Source: Populus alba
Lineage: Eukaryota > Streptophyta > Magnoliopsida > Malpighiales > Salicaceae
Assembly: GCF_005239225.2 (NCBI RefSeq)
Contig: NC_133295.1
Coordinates: 2,356,001-2,420,000, forward strand
Direction: 5' to 3'
Length of the DNA stretch: 64,000 bases
Shown: positions 24,260 to 34,777 of the stretch, one piece after another
How positions within the stretch are numbered: the first letter of the stretch is position 1
Layout: the number at the start of each line of letters is the position of its first letter
The notes under the pieces: model-generated
The model's input: the letters and a program-made list of their open reading frames with translations, nothing else
What the model was told of the DNA's origin: nothing
Database searches by the model: none
Position numbers and translations under genes: made by a program

Positions 24260-24440
24260 GTATATGATAATGATATTTTTCTCGGAAATATATTAAAATA
24301 TTTTTTTTTATTTTTAAAAATTATATTCTTAATATTAGCATATCAAAATAATAAAAAAACACTAAAACATTAATTTAAAACAAAAAAAAAAAAATAAATT
24401 TTATAAAAACCATATTAAACTGTAGCCTCAAATAGGCACT
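24260..24440 (+). mobile_element. MITE-like AT-rich element, copy k
   Basis: 'GAAATATATTAAAATATTTT' left core, 'ATATTAGCATATCAAAATAA' centre, 'TAAACTGTAGCCTCAAATAG' right end. Ends about 110 bp from the tRNA gene. Confidence 0.6.
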
Positions 24441-24536
24441 AAATCAAGCTTTATGCTAGGGAATTTGGACTTGTCTTTTAACGAAGTTGTTCAAAATAAA
24501 AATTAAAGGCCAAACCATCTGGGTAATAAAGTTCAA

Positions 24537-24546
24537 AAATCAAAAG
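24537..24546 (-). terminator. Pol III T-run terminator of tRNA-Ala
   Basis: Downstream of the tRNA the minus strand reads GCTTTTGATTTTTG; the first TTTT is 3 bases after the tRNA 3' end and a second T5 follows. Confidence 0.7.
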
Positions 24547-24548
24547 CT

Positions 24549-24621
24549 TGGAGGTGCGGGGAATCGAACCCCGTGCCTCTCGCATGCGAAGCGAGCGCTC
24601 TACCATATGAGCTACACCCCC
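24549..24621 (-). tRNA. tRNA-Ala, anticodon CGC
   Basis: A 73-base cloverleaf without intron. The acceptor GGGGGTG pairs with CACCTCC and contains the G3:U70 pair that identifies alanine tRNAs. The D arm starts 'TAGCTCATATGGTAGAGC', the anticodon stem is CTCGC/GCGAG with loop TTCGCAT (anticodon CGC, reads GCG), and the T arm is 'CGGGGTTCGATTCCCCG'. The discriminator base is A and CCA is not encoded, as usual for nuclear genes. A TTTT run about 3 bases downstream is the likely pol III terminator. Confidence 0.97.
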
Positions 24622-25510
24622 ACGGACATCTGTTAAGACAATATTAATATTTATATATAGTAAAAAAATGTATAGGTGAGAAAATCAAGAAAATATTTTA
24701 CCTTTTCCTTACACTTCAAGGATTATTGTTTTTAATGATTGATATGCAATGCATGCATACAATATCTAGAATTTAAAATTTATTTATCATGTTTTGGACG
24801 ATGAAAATGATGATCACATCGATGTAAATATAAATATAATTTGTAATGCTGCATTTTGAAGCTAACTAGAAGGGTATTTTTGTGCTCCTGGTTTTCTTAA
24901 ATCACGTTCTAGGGCTGAGTTTTTTTTTTTTTTTACATTCTTTAAGAAATAGAATTAGCTGATTCTTTTTATTGAATAATGTTATCTTAGACTAATTAAA
25001 AAAACATCAACCTAAACAATCAATATCCACCATATTAATTAGATTCAAGCAAAAAAAAAAGTCAGAAACCAAATATTAGTATTTCTTAACACCATATTTT
25101 TTTAATATAATGAAATGAAATGCTAGGGGTTAGTTTTAAAAATGAAATGAAATGCTAGTTGCTCTATAAAAAACTAAAAATAGATGAAAAAGATAAATAA
25201 TTAAAGCTTTTTTCCATAACTATATCTAAGAGCCTTGCCCGAATTACTTTCCAGTGATTTTATCCTAAATTTCGCATACTTTGTCAATAACTTTCCATCA
25301 TGTATACTTGAATATGCTGTAGAAAACCTGCAAAATAAATCAAGAAAATGAAGGGGGAGAACTAAACAACCCCAATAGCCCCCTCTCTGTACAAGTTTAT
25401 CTTCTCCTTTCCTATCTTTTATCTGTTTTGTGCTCATCCTCTCACTTCTATCAGCTTTGCTCTCAAAAAGAGGTGGGTGAATTGAAAGATGTGATGTTAA
25501 TTGTAAGAAA

Positions 25511-25549
<39 letters not shown>

Positions 25550-25595
25550 AAATAAAAAAGAATGATAAGTGGTAGAAAGAAAAAGCCAAGTACAT
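24622..25595. other. Intergenic, no gene seen
   Basis: AT-rich, with a (TA)n run at about 25510-25543. The minus-strand frame at 25201-25611 is low-complexity and crosses the microsatellite, so it is not taken as a gene. Confidence 0.55.
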
Positions 25596-25599
25596 AGAG

Positions 25600-26160
25600 A
25601 AAAGAGAGCAATTTTCATGAAAAGAAAGATAAGAAACATAAGAGAAAAGGAGAAATATCGTGTGACTTAATCACACTTCACATTAAAAACATGAGCTCTT
25701 AGTTTTTTTTTAAATGATTTAATTTAATTGTGGATTGTCATTTTATATTCAAAAAACTAATAAAACACACAACTACCGAGAGAAACACGTTTATAAAGAA
25801 AAGAGAGCAATTTTCATGAAAAGAAGGACAAGAATCCAAAGAGAAATACCTAGTCACTCCACATTAAAAACATGAGCTCTTAGTTGTTGTTTTTTAATGA
25901 TTTAATTTAATTGTGGGTTGTCATTTTATATCCAAAAAACAAATAAAATACACAACTATTGAAAGAAACACGTACATGAAGAAAAGAAAGAGCAATTTTC
26001 AAGAAAAGAAAGATAAAAACCCGAAGAGAAATACCGTGTGAGTCAATCGCACTCTCTTTGTTGTTGTTTTTTAATTGATTTAATTTAATTGTAGAATTTC
26101 ATTTTATAACCAAAGACCCACTAAAATACACAACTATTGAGAGAAATACACTTTCTAGAG
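25600..26160. repeat. Tandem repeat, about 190-bp unit, three copies
   Basis: Units begin at about 25602, 25800 and 25983 with 'AAAGAGAGCAATTTTCATG' (AAAGAAAGAGCAATTTTCAAG in unit 3). They share 'ATGATTTAATTTAATTGTG', 'TTGTCATTTTATA', 'ACACACAACTA' and a closing 'GAGAGAAACACG'. Units 1 and 2 also share 'ACATTAAAAACATGAGCTCT', which unit 3 lacks. The array lies about 480 bp upstream of the WSD start. Confidence 0.9.
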
Positions 26161-26643
26161 AATTTATTATTACAGTCCACACTGAATTGTCTCCGCAAGC
26201 ACGGTGATTTCAAGAAACTTTAATTTTATTTTATTTTTTAATTGTTAATATATAGAATCAAATAACATTAAAATAATCAGTTGGACTGGCAATAAAATAC
26301 TGTGAGTTAGTGAGGAGAGACTTGGGAATCAAACAAAATTATTTTTTTTTTTCAAAAATTGTCACAATTCACATGGTTAAGCTGGAAATTTTGGTCAACC
26401 AGAGCACACAGCTGCACATCTGTAAGATGTTAAAATACAGCACGTCAAGGCCTTGCTTCTGTGTTAAATATATTAAATCACCTTTTTCCTTTAGAGAGAT
26501 GGGACATTCTCCAACTTGTTTCAAATATTTGTATACAAGGAAATAAAACTTCAACCTCAAAATAGGCATTGAGCCAGAAAAACAAGGCCTGAAAACCGGT
26601 CATCACAAAAATTCCATTTCTCCTTTGAACAAGGTTTAGGGCT

Positions 26644-29600
26644 ATGCAGTCATCAAGAAAAGCCTCGTACCAAGAAACTCTAGTCTCCCCTGTTCTTCAG
26701 CCTGTTAAAACAGAGACAGCTACAAAGAAATGGGAAACCAATGAAGAAAAGGAGATGGCAGATTCCAAGGAATCAACCAGCTCCCAAGAACCACTTAGTC
26801 CAGCAGCTCGTTTGTTTCACGCACCGCAGTTCAACTGTACTATTCTCACAGCTATTGGGTGCAAGACTAGTATCAATCCTGGTGTTATCAAGATGGGGTT
26901 GGAGCAGACTTTGATGAAGCATCCTCGTTTCTCCAAAAAGCTAGTAAGATTTATATACCATGTTGTTTCATGTCCTTCTTGCAGTCTTTTCTTTGGTTTG
27001 ATCTTCTTCTTGGTTATTCTTGTTCTACTCTTAAAGTTGTTGTTTCCTGTGTTTGCTTGATCCATCTGCAACATGGATTTGAAATTTATCTGTGTTTCTA
27101 ACCTTTTTTTTCCTTTTGGGATGCAAATTCTTCATGTCAAATAATTTGACCCGCCGTTCTGACTCGTTCGCCGGTGGCTAATTCGCAATCCATATACTTA
27201 CGAAATTGTCAGCTGACTAAGAGAAAAAATCAAAGAATTGCAAGAAAGTCATATTTCCCATAGCATATTCGATTTTTTTTATAGCCCATCAACATAGGAT
27301 ACCCTATCATAGATAGATCATGCATGCTCACGCCAAAAAGAAGTTGATGAGAGTAGAATTGATGGTTTAACTGCACTAGATTCAAATGTCTTCTGGTCAA
27401 GAATTACTACGACAAATTGCCCTCCAACTTAGGTTAGGCTCTTTTTTAGTTCCTTTCCAGCTAATTGTTTTTTCTATGACATAACGTCTTCTCATCTTTC
27501 AGATATTTTCAGCGAAGTTAACGTTGACTATTTGTGCTACTCTGTTCAAACTTCAAATATTGATCTTTGTGTTGATATTTCTTCTTCTTTCAATGTGAAA
27601 CTAAAGGTGATTGATGATAACAAGTGTGGCTCGAAATCGAAATGGGAAAGTACTAAAGTGAATGTAGAAGATCATGTTACTGTGCCAAATCTGGATCCAA
27701 ACATGGACTCACCTGACCAATTTGTTGAAGACTATGTCTCGAACCTTAGCACCATTCCTCTGGACCTCTCAAAACCATTATGGGAAATGCACATACTCAA
27801 TGTCAAAACTTCGGATGCTGAAGCTATTGCAGTTTTCAGGATCCACCATTCCCTTGGTGATGGTGCATCACTAATCTCTCTTCTTCTGGCTTGCACCCGA
27901 AAAACTTCCGACCCGGATGCCTTGCCTAGTATTCCGGTGCAACAACGGGCCGGATCTCATTTTTCAGGGGGATTTCGGGGGTTGTGTTTTGCCATGTGGA
28001 CCGTGTTGAGAATGATTTGGAACACTTTGGTTGATTTAGGTTTGTTTGTGGCAACAATGTTATTTTTGGAAGACACTAAGACTCCTCTTAAAGGTGCATC
28101 CGGGGTTGAGCTAAAGCCCAAGAGGTTTGTACATCGGACAGTTAGCTTGGATGACATTAAGCTTGTGAAGAATGCAATGAACATGGTAGGCAGTATTTTT
28201 TTTTCCCCCTTTTGGATGCCTAAAATTTATAGCCAAAAAACTACGTTAATTTTCCTTCTGTTCTTGAATTTTAGTAGACCATCAATGATGCTATAATGGG
28301 AGTAACACAAGCTGGTCTTTCACGATACCTCAATCGAAAATATGGTGAGTGTTTCCTTTTCATTTTCATTTTTTTCAAGGAATTAGCCTATCTGCAACCT
28401 TGTCCTATCATGCAAGAAGGGTAAATGTTTGTAGATAGAGTAGTTTAATGTTGTGACAGGTTCTGCAGTGGTCTGTTCTCTAGTATTTTTGAGTTTCAGA
28501 TGCAAAAATAAATGGTAAACATCTTGAAAAGAGGGCTTTAAATTAGCAGGTGATCAGAGTGAGATCGAAGATGGAGAAAATGGGAAGAAAAATAATATCC
28601 CAAAGAGCATACGTCTTAGAGCCTCTGTCCTAGTTAATATAAGACCAACTCCAGGAATCCAGGTTAGTTCATCAACTCTCTTCACTCCCTGCCATCAACT
28701 CTGTTTAAAATTTAAATAAGAGACAATGGAGGTGTATGTTCTATGCTTCTAAGACTACAAGAGAAAACATCGACAGAAGCACCCATACTTTGTCACAGCA
28801 AATGCAACATAATTTACTCTTAAATACTCGAAATATAGTTTTTTTATGTTGACTCAACTAAATTTGAATAGATTTCTCCGAATCAAGCCACTAAATCAAA
28901 CCGGATTGAGCAACTATGATTCAAATTTGTATTTGGTTTGCTTGATCCACGTTGAAGAATCTAAAACCCTTTTGTTTTTTCGTTTTAATTATCTTATTTT
29001 TCTCATAAGCAGACCTTGGCTGATTTGATGGCTGACGAATCCAATAACCCCAAATGGGGATGGGGTAATCGGATCGGATACATCATCCTCCCTCTCACCG
29101 TCGGTCTACAAGATGACCCCTTAGAACACCTTCGCAGGGCCAAAGCCATGATTGATCGAAAGAAGCTATCACTAGAAGCTACATTCTCTTTTCACAGTGC
29201 CATTTTATTGATCAAGCTATTCGGAGCCAAGGTAAATAGATATATATTATTCTTTTTTAGCAGGAATTAACTAGTTTTTATGTTTCAATTTTTTTTTATT
29301 TATAGACATATGTCCACAGGCATCTGCTGCTATAGCCCGAAGAGTTATTTCCAACACTACACTGGCGTTTTCAAATGTGGTTGGTCCATTAGAAGAAATT
29401 AGCTTTTATGGACACCCAGTGGCTTTCATTGCTCCAAGTGTTTATGGAAGTCCTCATGTAAGTAGCCCCAAATTACACTAGTAACTCCAATACAAGGATA
29501 GTTTTATTATTATTATTATTATTAACTTCATAATAAACTCACTGGCTAGGCATTGACGATCCATTTCCAGAGCTATTGCAAGAAAATGACGATTGTCCTA

Positions 29601-29711
29601 GCAGTTGATCCAGATGTAATCCCTGATCCTCATAAACTTTGTGATGATCTAGAGAAGTCTCTTGAGATCATTAAAGATAGTGTTGTGAAAAGAGAACACG
29701 ATGCTTCCTAG
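26644..29711 (+). CDS. WSD-type wax ester synthase/diacylglycerol acyltransferase (seven exons)
   Basis: By family, joins fatty alcohols or diacylglycerol with acyl-CoA, giving wax esters or triacylglycerol at the ER. Exons: 26644-26943, 27607-28185, 28278-28344, 28550-28662, 29013-29231, 29320-29457, 29550-29711. All junctions are GT/AG and keep one frame of 525 codons. The N-terminal domain has 'EPLSPAARLF' (residues 49-58) and 'HPRFSKKL', then 'PLWEMHIL', and the catalytic HHxxxDG motif as HHSLGDG at 180-186. A hydrophobic stretch near 225-254 may contact membrane. Exon 3 gives 'TINDAIMGVTQAGLSRYL'; exons 4-7 form the DUF1298 domain ('GWGNRIGYIILPL', 'SNVVGPLEEI'). Family members are mostly about 480-500 residues, so Met38 (26755, G at -3 and +4) may be the true start, giving 488 residues. 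No disabling change seen. Confidence 0.92.
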
Positions 29712-30147
29712 TGAAATTAATTTATCAGGAGAAAGAAAGAAAAGCTCCATGTAATCAATTTCTTAAGTTCAAAAGCATAAAATTACAGTTTTTTTTTTCC
29801 ATGTCGGATAGCCCAGATTTGGAACTCTTACAAAAGAAGATACATGAAATAATCTTGGAATGAACAAGCTCTCACACTGCTTGAAGGTCCAGCCAGTCCC
29901 ATGCCTGTGCAGCAATATATATATATAATTGAGCTTAACGAGCTATTAAATGTTAGAAGTTCATGGAATCGTTGGCCCTGACAACATCGCATCAACGATC
30001 GAGCTCTTTTGTTCTTAAAAGGGACGTCCACTCTTCGTCTAAAGCTTAGAAATGAAGGCTGGAGAGAAGTCTTGGATGAGTCGGGTCTTATACAAGTCAT
30101 TTGAAACTCGATTTGCTAAATGTGGTTAGAGCTTGTTTGTCAAGGTT
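29712..30147 (+). other. 3' flank of the WSD gene
   Basis: AT-rich 3' UTR and flank; no separate gene seen. The frame at 29828-30100 (minus) has no known domain. Confidence 0.5.
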
Positions 30148-31359
30148 AGGGGTCGGCATTTCCGGTTCAGTCCGGTTTTCATCTAAAAAAATAACCAAAT
30201 CAATTTTAAAAAAAAAAATTAAAATTGAAACCAAACCAAAACTAGTTCAAACCCACCAGTTCCAGTTCAGTTTTGTTCGGTTAATTAAAAGGAAAACCTA
30301 AAAAAAAACAGATTTAATTTTTTTTTTTGCTTTTTTATGACTTTTTGATGGGTCATTTAAAAGGCTTGTAATTGATATGAAAAATCTATATTCATTGTTT
30401 AACTCTCCTTTACCTAGAGAAATATCTTTTAATTTGCACTCGGTGGTTTTCTCAAGCCATTCAACTCTAATCAAAATTCAAAGTAAAATTATATAGCAAA
30501 TAACATGGAAAATGACTAAGATCTTAAAAGCAATGGGCTTAGACTAACAAAACAATGCTTCTGATAAAACTAAAGAAATACAATCTCTTGAAGTCTCTTA
30601 AAATTAAAATAAAATGCATCAACTATCTCTATCCCAGCACCTACAAAAACAAAACAAAAGGAATGATGTTGCTATTTTAATATTATTGTTAAGTAAACCA
30701 TGCCATTAACATTTTATTGCTTGTATTTTCTCAAAAACCAAGTGAGAAGAAACTGTAGAGAAAAAAAACCAACTATTGAGATATGCAAGCATGGACATTA
30801 AAATTGCATCGGGTTCTCTTGAATAGTTCACCTAAAAAGTTTAACATAATAAGTTAATATAAATCAATAAAAACTAAAAAAAGAAGAAAAAACAATTTAG
30901 AAAAGAGAATAGGCAGCATCAAATTTTTTATCCAACTTGGAGAGACAAAAAAAACTTAAAGGAGTGATTGCTAGTTTTGATTTAGAAACAAAAAGATTGA
31001 GAGATGAAGATTTGATCGAGAGATTGAACACGAGGGAGTGGGTTTGAAGGATTGAGAGATGAAGATTTGATCGAGAGATTGAACAAGAAGGAGTATGTAG
31101 GGGGGCTAGGTTTGCTTGGGTTAAAAGAAGAAACTAAAAAGTAGATTTGTAGGTGGGTTTGGAAGCTATTTATAGTACCAATTTTATTTTTTTATTTGAA
31201 CTAGTTCGGTTTATTCAGTTTCAGCCTTTTTTTTTTAACCGAACCGAATTGAATTATTTTTTAATTTTTTCAATTGGTTTAATTATTATTTTTATGATTC
31301 AGTTTTTTCGATTATTTTTTTCAATTATTTCAATGTAATCAATTTTTTTACTCACCCCT
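30148..31359. mobile_element. hAT-like non-autonomous element with 'CCGGTTCAG/AACCGAACC' ends
   Basis: The left end is 'AGGGGTCGGCATTTCCGG' and the right end, read inward, is 'AGGGGTGAGTAAA'. Next to both ends lie runs such as 'CGGTTCAGTCCGGTTTT' and 'AACCGAACCGAATTG'. These resemble the smaller element at 41742-42059, which does show a target duplication. No clean 8-bp duplication is visible here. Inside is a 54-bp tandem duplication (about 30994-31094, 'AGATGAAGATTTGATCGAGA'). No transposase frame. Confidence 0.5.
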
Positions 31360-32490
31360 CGGTATAATGAGTTTGTGTTAAGACTCGCAATATAGATGAC
31401 ATGAGATTGCGCCTAAGTTTAGCAAAACTCGTTAAGCTTACAGATAAACTTACTTATAAGCGTGTGAAAATTTGAAAGGCAACGAATTCATGAAAACTTT
31501 AAACGGATTTGGGTTTTTCATAGCTACTTGACTGATTGAGCCATATGATCCAACAAGTCATGTAGCTGCCGATTAGGCAGTTGTTTGGGTTGGGGCCCAA
31601 CATGTTGTCCAGTTGCTATATTAGCTAGCTATCTTATTGGGCTAGACCCACAAATTATCCAATAGAACATTTGTTGGTTTGGGTCAAACCCAACATCTGT
31701 CTGGTCTGCTTTATGAATAAATAAAAAAATATACAAAATATAATTTGTTTAAATATACAAGAAGTACATTATATTTATAAGAGATTTTATAATATTACAA
31801 TTGTATAAGATTTTCATAAGTATATCAAAGTTTAAGTCCACCTCGTTTATATATTTATTAAGCACCTAAATCTAGATTAGTTATAGTTTATATCTTTTAA
31901 ATCAGTAAATATTTTAAAAAATAATTACTATTATAATACCTAATAAGCTTTAAGTTTTGAACCTATCTCGGCTCATTTGCAACCTTAATCGTATTACCTT
32001 GAGTCATATATACTATTATTGAGAAGAAGAAAAAACACATCAACCATCATGCATGCTTAAGATAGTATTTGTTATTATGGTAATGATTAATTTTCAAGGT
32101 ACTTTTTGCTTGGAAATACATTAAGATAATTTTTTTATATTTTTAAAATTTTATTTTTGACATTAGCACATCAAAATGACCTAAAATCACAAAAAAAAAT
32201 TTAATTTAAAACAATAAAAAAAACTATTTGAAAAGTGTGGCCACACCTCAATAAGAGAATTTTTTTTGTTTTTGTAATTGCTTCTGCATTTGGAGCATAA
32301 CACAAAAATAAATCGTTTGGTAATATATTAAACACAATTTTCTATTTATAGGACCCATTACTATTTGCTTTTAAACTGCAAGTTAACAAAAAGCAACTTT
32401 AAGTTGTGTTGCAAACTGTGGACAAAGGCCACAAGACAAAGAGAATGAGAAGAGCAAAAACAGAGGAAAAAAAAGAAGGATCGTTGTCCA
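31360..32490. other. Intergenic, no gene seen
   Basis: Contains short 'GGGTTGGGGCCCAAC'/'GGGTCAAACCCAAC' inverted motifs near 31590 and 31680, and one MITE-like copy. No gene recognised. Confidence 0.5.
32065..32250 (+). mobile_element. MITE-like AT-rich element, copy l
   Basis: 'TTGCTTGGAAATACATTAAG' left core, 'GACATTAGCACATCAAAATG' centre, 'AAAGTGTGGCCACACCTC' right end. One of the best preserved copies. Confidence 0.65.
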
Positions 32491-32494
32491 TCAA

Positions 32495-32765
32495 TGAAGA
32501 GCAGCTCCCCTTCACCACCGACCTTTCCTTTCTCTCTCCTTCTCCTTCTCCTTTATCTTCTACATTCTCCACTGATCATGTTGCATGTAAATAGTGGAGA
32601 GCAGCTCCCTTGGTTCACCACCAGCCTTCGTCATTTTCATCGTCAGCCAAACATCGCTGCCGCGCAGGGTAGCCTGCTTTTTCCCTTTTCCTTCTCCTTT
32701 GTCTTCTGTATTCTCCATTGTTTTGCAAAGTGAACAGTGGAGAGCATCTCCACTGTTCATGGTCT
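32495..32765. repeat. Imperfect tandem repeat closing in a 13-bp inverted repeat
   Basis: 'GAGAGCAGCTCCC' plus 'TTCACCACC' occurs at about 32498 and 32598. Each copy is followed by a C/T-rich stretch with 'TTCTCCTTCTCCTTT' or similar and 'ATTCTCCA'. The end carries TGAACAGTGGAGA (32731-32743) and its exact reverse complement (32747-32759) around GCA. Short frames on both strands here are not supported as genes. Confidence 0.75.
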
Positions 32766-34324
32766 TACCCAAACCTAAATGCATTGGATCGATCCAACCC
32801 AATAAAATAAAAAAATCCAAAAACAAAATTCTCATATATTGTGTTTTATTAAAAAAAAAAAAACTAGTGTTTAACATTAATCAATAGCACTACATAATTA
32901 CATTAGAAGGAGATCGCATGATGACATAACATTTGTAGAATTTGATCACAATTTCAATTTTGTTCCGATAATATTGTACCTGATGTTGTTGTAAGCTTAG
33001 AAGCCATGGAAACTGTAGTCATTGTCAGATGGATTCGTACATGATGGAATTACAGATAGTTTAATAGAACAATAAAAAATATTTTATATAAAGTATTGTT
33101 TATTTCATGATATAATAACAGTAGTTAAATTTACAATATTTAAATTAAAAACCATTAATAGTAATATATATCTTTTTTAGTTATTTTATAACTTCAATTT
33201 GAAAAGCATTTGTAACCAAACACATTAAATAATTTTTTGTTTAACCTCAATTTCAACTACAGTTTTAATCGAACATATATTTTACCAAACCAACCTCAAC
33301 TAAAAAGTATTTTTTATAAAATAATTTTTATCAAATCACAATTATAAAAGCTATTATAATACCAAATAGACTTAAAAAACACTCTCTGAGCAAATCACAA
33401 TATAATAAATTAAGAACATAGAACCGTGATAAATATCATTGGCATGAATTTCAATCAAGAATCCATGTTGGATAATCCGGTTTTAAAACTACAACAACAA
33501 TAATAAATAAAATCTTCGAGGAAAATGAGAGGGAAAATGAAAATATGAATTTGAAGATCCGGATGTAAGACAGAATAACTAGAAAAACAAGAGGGAAATG
33601 AGAGGGAAAATGAAGAGGAAGAATAAAGAAGACGAAGGAAAGGCAAGGGGGCTGCTGCCGGTGAGGATTGCCGGAACCAGAAGGAATTTTGAACGAGAGG
33701 ATTATTTAGAATTAGTATTAAAAGTCTTTTACCAAAAAATTTAACATTTTAAGAGTTAGAATTTTGAACGAGAGGATTATTATAAAAAAGTATTAAAAAT
33801 ATTTTGAATATAAAATGAGTTTTTGTAATATTTTTTAAAACTTACATAGAACCTTTATTTAATAAATTATAAAGGTAATTGAAACTTACCGAGAAGGATA
33901 TTATAAAGTTTTAGCTATGCTAAAAATAAATATATCCCACATAGAACCTTTACTTAAAAAATTATATCAAATGAAATACTCTGTTTTAAATTGAACTAAT
34001 TGATTCTTTCAGTTTTATCATCTAAACTCTCACCCTCATCATAATTAAATAGAATAATTAAATAATTGTTATTAAACTCGTCACTTGCTTACTCATGACT
34101 GGTTTGGATTGAGTATTGTCTTAAACTAAGTTAGAAATTAATCCGGTTGAATTTGATAAATTTCACAAGTTAATTTATAATCTTTCTAAAACTTTAGTAA
34201 GGCTTTCAATTATTTTTAAGAAAAAAATTAAAATAATATTATATTAATTTTTAAAAAATAAAATAATAATATTTTATATTGATAGATTAACTAAAAGAGA
34301 CTAATCGTATTTGAGAACTTAATT
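32766..34324. other. Intergenic, no gene seen
   Basis: AT-rich; a repeated phrase 'TTTTGAACGAGAGGATTATT' occurs at about 33687 and 33761. No gene recognised. Confidence 0.5.
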
Positions 34325-34490
34325 GAAACCGTGTTTCTTTAAAATTTAATTTTTTTTATTAAAAATTACTTTTTTATATTTTCAGATTATTTTGATATAT
34401 TGATATTAAAAATAATTTTAAAAAATAAAAATATTATTTTAATATATTTTTAAATAAAAAACACTTTAAATTATCAGTTATAATCCCAAA
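34325..34490 (-). mobile_element. MITE-like AT-rich element, copy m (inverted)
   Basis: 'TTTTCAGATTATTTTGATAT' centre in reverse sense, 'TTATTTTAATATATTTTTAA' right core, 'GTTATAATCCCAAACC' end. Confidence 0.6.
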
Positions 34491-34777
34491 CCGGAAATAA
34501 AAGTTACTCGTATAAACCACTATCCAAACCAGATTTGAGTCTTGTAACTTTTTAAATTAACTTACTTTAAATAAAGATATGAAGTGGAGGGATGAAAATG
34601 AATTCTTAGCACATAATATTAATAAGAAAAGGTTCTATAACCCTCGACGGAACTCATTTTCTCACTCTCTCTGGTGTTCCCATCTTCACTTCTAAAAAAA
34701 ACCCTCGAACGAGAGAGAACTCTTCAACTCACACTCACCGAGTCAACTAAGTTGAAGAGAGCAAAAACAACCCAAAA

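Larger units (their letters stand above)
23400..24548. other. AT-rich intergenic DNA between the F-box gene and tRNA-Ala
   Basis: No gene. Very AT-rich, with one MITE-like copy near the right end. Confidence 0.6.

Noticed and set aside
32406..32887. Several Ser/Pro- and Phe-rich frames on both strands.
   Set aside because: They follow the C/T-rich tandem repeat and end at the inverted repeat; low complexity explains them.
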